This document shows positions 6,822-8,466 of a stretch of DNA of 8,466 nucleotides, piece after piece. Each line of letters opens with the position of its first letter. Position 1 is the first letter of the stretch. Source of the DNA: Candidatus Parcubacteria bacterium (GTDB lineage Bacteria > Patescibacteriota > Minisyncoccia > Phycocordibacterales > PALSA-1337); the NCBI GenBank assembly GCA_023264475.1, contig JAHFMA010000021.1, positions 1-8,466 on the forward strand, in the 5' to 3' direction. The notes beneath the pieces are model-generated. The model was given only the letters and a program-made list of their open reading frames with translations. It did no database searches and was not told the origin of the DNA. A program made the position numbers and the translations under genes.

Positions 6822-6850
6822 ACTATATCAGAAAAATGGCTAACTGGCTA
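6822..6850 (-). promoter_or_regulatory. putative infB promoter with extended -10
   Basis: On the minus strand TGA-TATAGT (hexamer 6827-6822, five of six matches, with the TGn extension) lies 17 nt from TAGCCA (6850-6845, four of six matches to TTGACA). The predicted start is near 6815, leaving a leader of about 5 nt before the infB ATG at 6810. The -35 element overlaps an imperfect tandem repeat, GGCTAACT-GGCTAGTT (6838-6853). Confidence 0.55.
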
Positions 6851-6855
6851 GTTCG

Positions 6856-6873
6856 TTGTCGATTGTTTGACAA
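6856..6873. repeat. inverted repeat overlapping the -35 box, possible operator
   Basis: TTGTC (6856-6860) and GACAA (6869-6873) are perfect inverted arms separated by 8 nt. The right arm overlaps the TTGACA -35 box of the rightward promoter, a position where a repressor could act. The arms are short and could arise by chance, so this is only a candidate site. Confidence 0.25.
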
Positions 6874-6895
6874 ATACCTAGTATGTTTGTATAAT
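6867..6895 (+). promoter_or_regulatory. perfect consensus sigma70-type promoter
   Basis: TTGACA (6867-6872) and TATAAT (6890-6895) are separated by exactly 17 nt, which is the full consensus with no mismatch. The predicted start is near 6902, giving a leader of about 41 nt for the membrane protein at 6943. It is divergent from the infB promoter, within the 132-bp gap between the two genes. The region is visibly more AT-rich than its surroundings. Confidence 0.85.
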
Positions 6896-6942
6896 GCTCA
6901 CCAGCAAAATCTCAGTTCACTGTCAGTCAACCCCATAGCAAA

Positions 6943-7416
6943 ATGAAATTGCCGAAATTCCTATTCGCACGGTCTGTCGTGCTGTTCGACCTAGTCATCG
7001 TTCCACTGAGCCTCGGCTTCGTCGTTGTGAAGCTCTCCGCCTATGTTCCGGAGGATTGGATCGGGCTATTCTATACTCTTGCCGCCTTGTTCTTATTGGC
7101 GCCCATCAGCGCGAATGTTTACTACGTCTTGAGGCGAGGCCGGGAAGTGATGCTCCAATCGGTGATCAAACAAGGAGAAGTCTTCCATATCGTAAAGTTC
7201 CTTTGGGAAGACCACCTGGAGCGCGGGATCGTCACTAGCCTCATGGTCTCTGTCGATCGCTTCGACTACGAGTGTCGTAGGTTGAGATTCATGGTAAGTA
7301 TCACCTCTACGAGCTGGCTAGAATTGAAAGAAGGCAACTCGTACGTATTGGTCGGTGACGAAATACAAGCACATCAGGAAGACCCAAGCGTCAGCGAGAT
7401 GTCCAAGGTCGCCTGA
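6943..7416 (+). CDS. hypothetical membrane protein with two N-terminal helices
   Basis: I do not recognise this 157-residue protein. It has two hydrophobic segments: about residues 11-32 (VVLFDLVIVPLSLGFVVV) and about 40-63 (IGLFYTLAALFLLAPISANV). The basic stretch LRRGRE follows the second, so both ends are predicted to lie in the cytoplasm. The remaining 90 residues alternate hydrophobic and polar positions (EVFHIVKFLWEDH, SLMVSVDRFDYECRRLRFMV, SYVLVGDEIQAH) and look like a small beta-rich soluble domain. The ATG at 6943 is the only usable start, because no in-frame ATG, GTG or TTG lies between it and a stop at 6892. There is no Shine-Dalgarno sequence despite a 41-nt leader. It is a single-gene unit, with its own perfect promoter upstream and an intrinsic terminator downstream. 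Confidence 0.75.
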   Translation: MKLPKFLFARSVVLFDLVIVPLSLGFVVVKLSAYVPEDWIGLFYTLAALFLLAPISANVYYVLRRGREVMLQSVIKQGEVFHIVKFLWEDHLERGIVTSLMVSVDRFDYECRRLRFMVSITSTSWLELKEGNSYVLVGDEIQAHQEDPSVSEMSKVA

Positions 7417-7450
7417 CATTTCTCCTGATTCCTGATAGACAGTCGCTCTT

Positions 7451-7477
7451 AGCCGCCCCTCAAAAGGCGGCTTTTTT
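7451..7477 (+). terminator. intrinsic terminator
   Basis: A 7-bp perfect stem, AGCCGCC (7451-7457) with GGCGGCT (7466-7472), encloses an 8-nt loop and runs into six T residues (7472-7477). It terminates the rightward membrane-protein transcript. It sits just before the stop codon of the convergent gene at 7480. The minus strand has no T tract after the hairpin, so it works in one direction only. Confidence 0.9.
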
Positions 7478-7479
7478 AT

Positions 7480-7956
7480 TCACTTCAACCCCTTCTTGGC
7501 CTCATCGACTGCCTGCTTCTCTTCGGTAGACAATTCGTGCTGGCTGCCGTGCTTCTTCAAGGGCTTGCCGAAGACGCTCACATGATCGCGGGAATAGAGG
7601 CTGGAGAGCACGACGCCGTCGCCTTCTTCGTTCATGAAAGCAGTGGCGAAGCTCTGCGCGCCGCCCTCGCCGGTGCCTTGCCAGGGGTTGAAACGCACCG
7701 TATGCACCGACTGCACGCTCTTGCGGAGGCGCTTCTCGACCGTGCCCAGATATGACTCCATCTCGCCCCGGAAGGATTTGAGGTCGGAGAGGTCACCGGA
7801 AACCGCTTGGAGCGAATCCCCGATATTATGCGCGTCCGCTGAGACGAGGAAGCGCTTCATCTTGAGCCAGAGGATGATGACGACGATGACAAGCGCGATC
7901 GCTAGCGTAGCGAGCACGATCACGGCGATGAAGAGCTGGTCGGGCGAGATATTCAT
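7480..7956 (-). CDS. DUF4446 family membrane protein
   Basis: This 158-residue protein has one N-terminal membrane helix (about 7-31, QLFIAVIVLATLAIALVIVV and following), a basic edge (KMKR) and a helical, coiled-coil-like region (about 45-82). The C-terminal DUF4446 core is RFNPWQGTGEGGAQSFATAF (88-107), followed by GDGVVLSSLYSRDHVSVFGKPL (112-133). The family is widespread in Firmicutes and CPR bacteria and has no established function. The ATG at 7956 is chosen because the membrane helix starts at once, and because a promoter ends 6 nt upstream. The in-frame ATG at 8004 would lie upstream of that promoter and adds an unrelated polar stretch. The C-terminus is Lys/Glu-rich. It is a single-gene unit convergent with the hypothetical membrane protein. 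Confidence 0.88.
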   Translation of the reverse strand: MNISPDQLFIAVIVLATLAIALVIVVIILWLKMKRFLVSADAHNIGDSLQAVSGDLSDLKSFRGEMESYLGTVEKRLRKSVQSVHTVRFNPWQGTGEGGAQSFATAFMNEEGDGVVLSSLYSRDHVSVFGKPLKKHGSQHELSTEEKQAVDEAKKGLK

Positions 7957-7962
7957 GGCCAC

Positions 7963-7990
7963 ATTATACCCGCGTTGTGTGGACTGTAAA
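7963..7990 (-). promoter_or_regulatory. promoter predicted to give a leaderless DUF4446 mRNA
   Basis: On the minus strand TTTACA (7990-7985, five of six matches) lies 16 nt from a perfect TATAAT (7968-7963). Counting the last T of the hexamer as -7 puts +1 at 7956, exactly the A of the start codon. It also rules out the longer ATG at 8004 as the main start. Confidence 0.75.
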
Positions 7991-8110
7991 CGCACAGACA
8001 TCATTACGAAACATTTTTTGCTCTCTGTGAGCTGGTGCGGGTCTAAGCGACTGATAAAATCATCTCTAATGACGCATGACTGCCGTGCGCTTCAGATTAT
8101 TTTGGTCCGT

Positions 8111-8116
8111 TAAAAT
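8111..8116 (+). promoter_or_regulatory. possible -10 box of the coiled-coil gene
   Basis: TAAAAT (five of six matches) would place the start near 8123, three bases before the ATG. No good -35 is seen. The ten bases TAAAATCATC recur at 8055-8064, where the hexamer has a TGA extension, so there may be two start sites. The rest of the 7957-8125 spacer holds only the divergent DUF4446 promoter as far as I can see. Confidence 0.35.
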
Positions 8117-8125
8117 CATCGCACA

Positions 8126-8398
8126 ATGCAAAAAAACATCGCAACGCCGTCTATCACCCTGGACGATCTGGCAGTCATGGTTAACAAGGGGTTCATGGAG
8201 GTTCATGAAGATATCAGTGTGCTCCGCAATGACCTTGAGGATTTCAAGGTCGAGACTAGGGTCGAATTCAACGATCTCCATAATGAGCTAGATGAATTCA
8301 AGCTCGAAGTCCGCAGCGAATTTAAAGACCTCAAGCATGTGATCGGTGGCCATAGCCGCCGTATAAGTCGCGTAGAGACAAAGCTGCAAATTGCATAA
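8126..8398 (+). CDS. small coiled-coil protein with an 18-residue internal repeat
   Basis: This acidic 90-residue protein opens with SITLDDLAVMVNKGF (9-23), a start I associate with a class of small CPR proteins of unknown function. It continues as one long amphipathic helix (about 22-71). Within the helix, DLEDFKVETRVEFNDL (36-51) is repeated as ELDEFKLEVRSEFKDL (54-69), an 18-residue period that keeps the D/E, F, K, E, R, EF and DL positions. The tail HSRRISRVETKLQ (76-88) is a second short helix after a GG break. There is no membrane segment or signal peptide. It probably oligomerises; no further function can be assigned. It lies 26 nt upstream of the cysteine desulfurase, which appears to have its own promoter. 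Confidence 0.78.
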   Translation: MQKNIATPSITLDDLAVMVNKGFMEVHEDISVLRNDLEDFKVETRVEFNDLHNELDEFKLEVRSEFKDLKHVIGGHSRRISRVETKLQIA

Positions 8399-8418
8399 AC
8401 GGGGGATTTTGCCATAAT
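8391..8418 (+). promoter_or_regulatory. putative leaderless promoter of the cysteine desulfurase
   Basis: TGC-CATAAT is an extended -10 with hexamer 8413-8418 (five of six matches). Its last base lies 6 nt before the ATG at 8425, so +1 would be the A of the start codon, as predicted for the DUF4446 gene. The -35 is weak (TTGCAT, 8391-8396, 16-nt spacer) and lies over the end of the preceding gene. Confidence 0.5.
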
Positions 8419-8424
8419 GCCCGC

Positions 8425-8466
8425 ATGGCAAGAAGGATATACTTGGACTATGCATCGCTCACGCCT
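8425..8466 (+). CDS. cysteine desulfurase (NifS/IscS family), 3'-truncated
   Basis: Only 14 codons are visible, and they read MARRIYLDYASLTP. This is the N-terminal signature of PLP-dependent class V aminotransferases of the NifS/IscS group (usually IYLDYAATTP; ASLTP variants are familiar from CPR genomes). The enzyme removes sulfur from cysteine for Fe-S clusters and tRNA thiolation. The active-site lysine and cysteine lie beyond the window, so the subtype cannot be told. The start follows a possible leaderless promoter by 6 nt. Confidence 0.8.
   Translation, partial: MARRIYLDYASLTP

Noticed and set aside
7957..8004. Longer start for the DUF4446 gene at 8004
   Set aside because: A strong promoter lies between this ATG and the one at 7956, and the added residues are polar and unlike the family N-terminus.
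8069..8113. 14-codon ORF that could be a leader peptide upstream of the coiled-coil gene
   Set aside because: It has no codon run, no attenuator hairpin and no SD. A short ORF of this size is expected by chance.
1..8466. CRISPR arrays, insertion sequences, attachment sites, riboswitches
   Set aside because: I saw no regularly spaced repeats, transposase genes, terminal inverted repeats or recognisable riboswitch folds. The tRNA-Cys has no repeated 3' end nearby to suggest integration.

Overview
The window reads as a GC-rich chromosome segment from a Candidate Phyla Radiation (Patescibacteria, probably Parcubacteria-like) bacterium. This placement is an inference. It rests on a very short IF-2 that begins almost directly at its G domain, a DUF4446 membrane protein, a small coiled-coil protein with a DDLAVMVNKGF-type N-terminus, a cysteine desulfurase start reading LDYASLTP, and a stand-alone phosphomannomutase-like HAD protein. 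TAA, TAG and TGA all end genes, so there is no sign of UGA recoding.

Layout. At the left edge is the 3' part of a D-Ala-D-Ala carboxypeptidase on the + strand (1-531). It converges on, and overlaps by four bases, a minus-strand block that runs from 6810 down to 528. In transcription order the block holds infB, rbfA, tRNA-Cys(GCA), a cupin mannose-6-phosphate isomerase, a membrane-anchored GH130 protein, a protein of two fused GH130 domains, and a phosphomannomutase-like HAD enzyme. Right of infB is a divergent promoter region with a perfect consensus sigma70-type promoter. It drives an unrecognised two-helix membrane protein (6943-7416) that ends at a clear intrinsic terminator. A DUF4446 protein follows on the minus strand (7480-7956). 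A divergent spacer of about 170 bp precedes a coiled-coil protein (8126-8398) and the first 14 codons of a cysteine desulfurase (8425 onward).

How the genes work together. The four genes at 528-4758 form a coherent mannose cassette: GH130 enzymes (beta-mannoside to mannose-1-phosphate), a PMM-like HAD enzyme (Man-1-P to Man-6-P) and the cupin isomerase (Man-6-P to fructose-6-P). Run forward, this would feed beta-mannan into glycolysis without spending ATP on the mannose. Run backward, it could build a beta-mannan reserve or surface polymer, comparable to the mannogen cycle of Leishmania. The three GH130 domains differ at conserved motif positions, and one carries an N-terminal membrane helix.

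Expression signals are unusual. No gene start in the window has a convincing Shine-Dalgarno sequence. Several -10 boxes lie so close to the start codon that the predicted mRNA leader is 0 to about 10 nt. No gap between genes exceeds about 170 bp.
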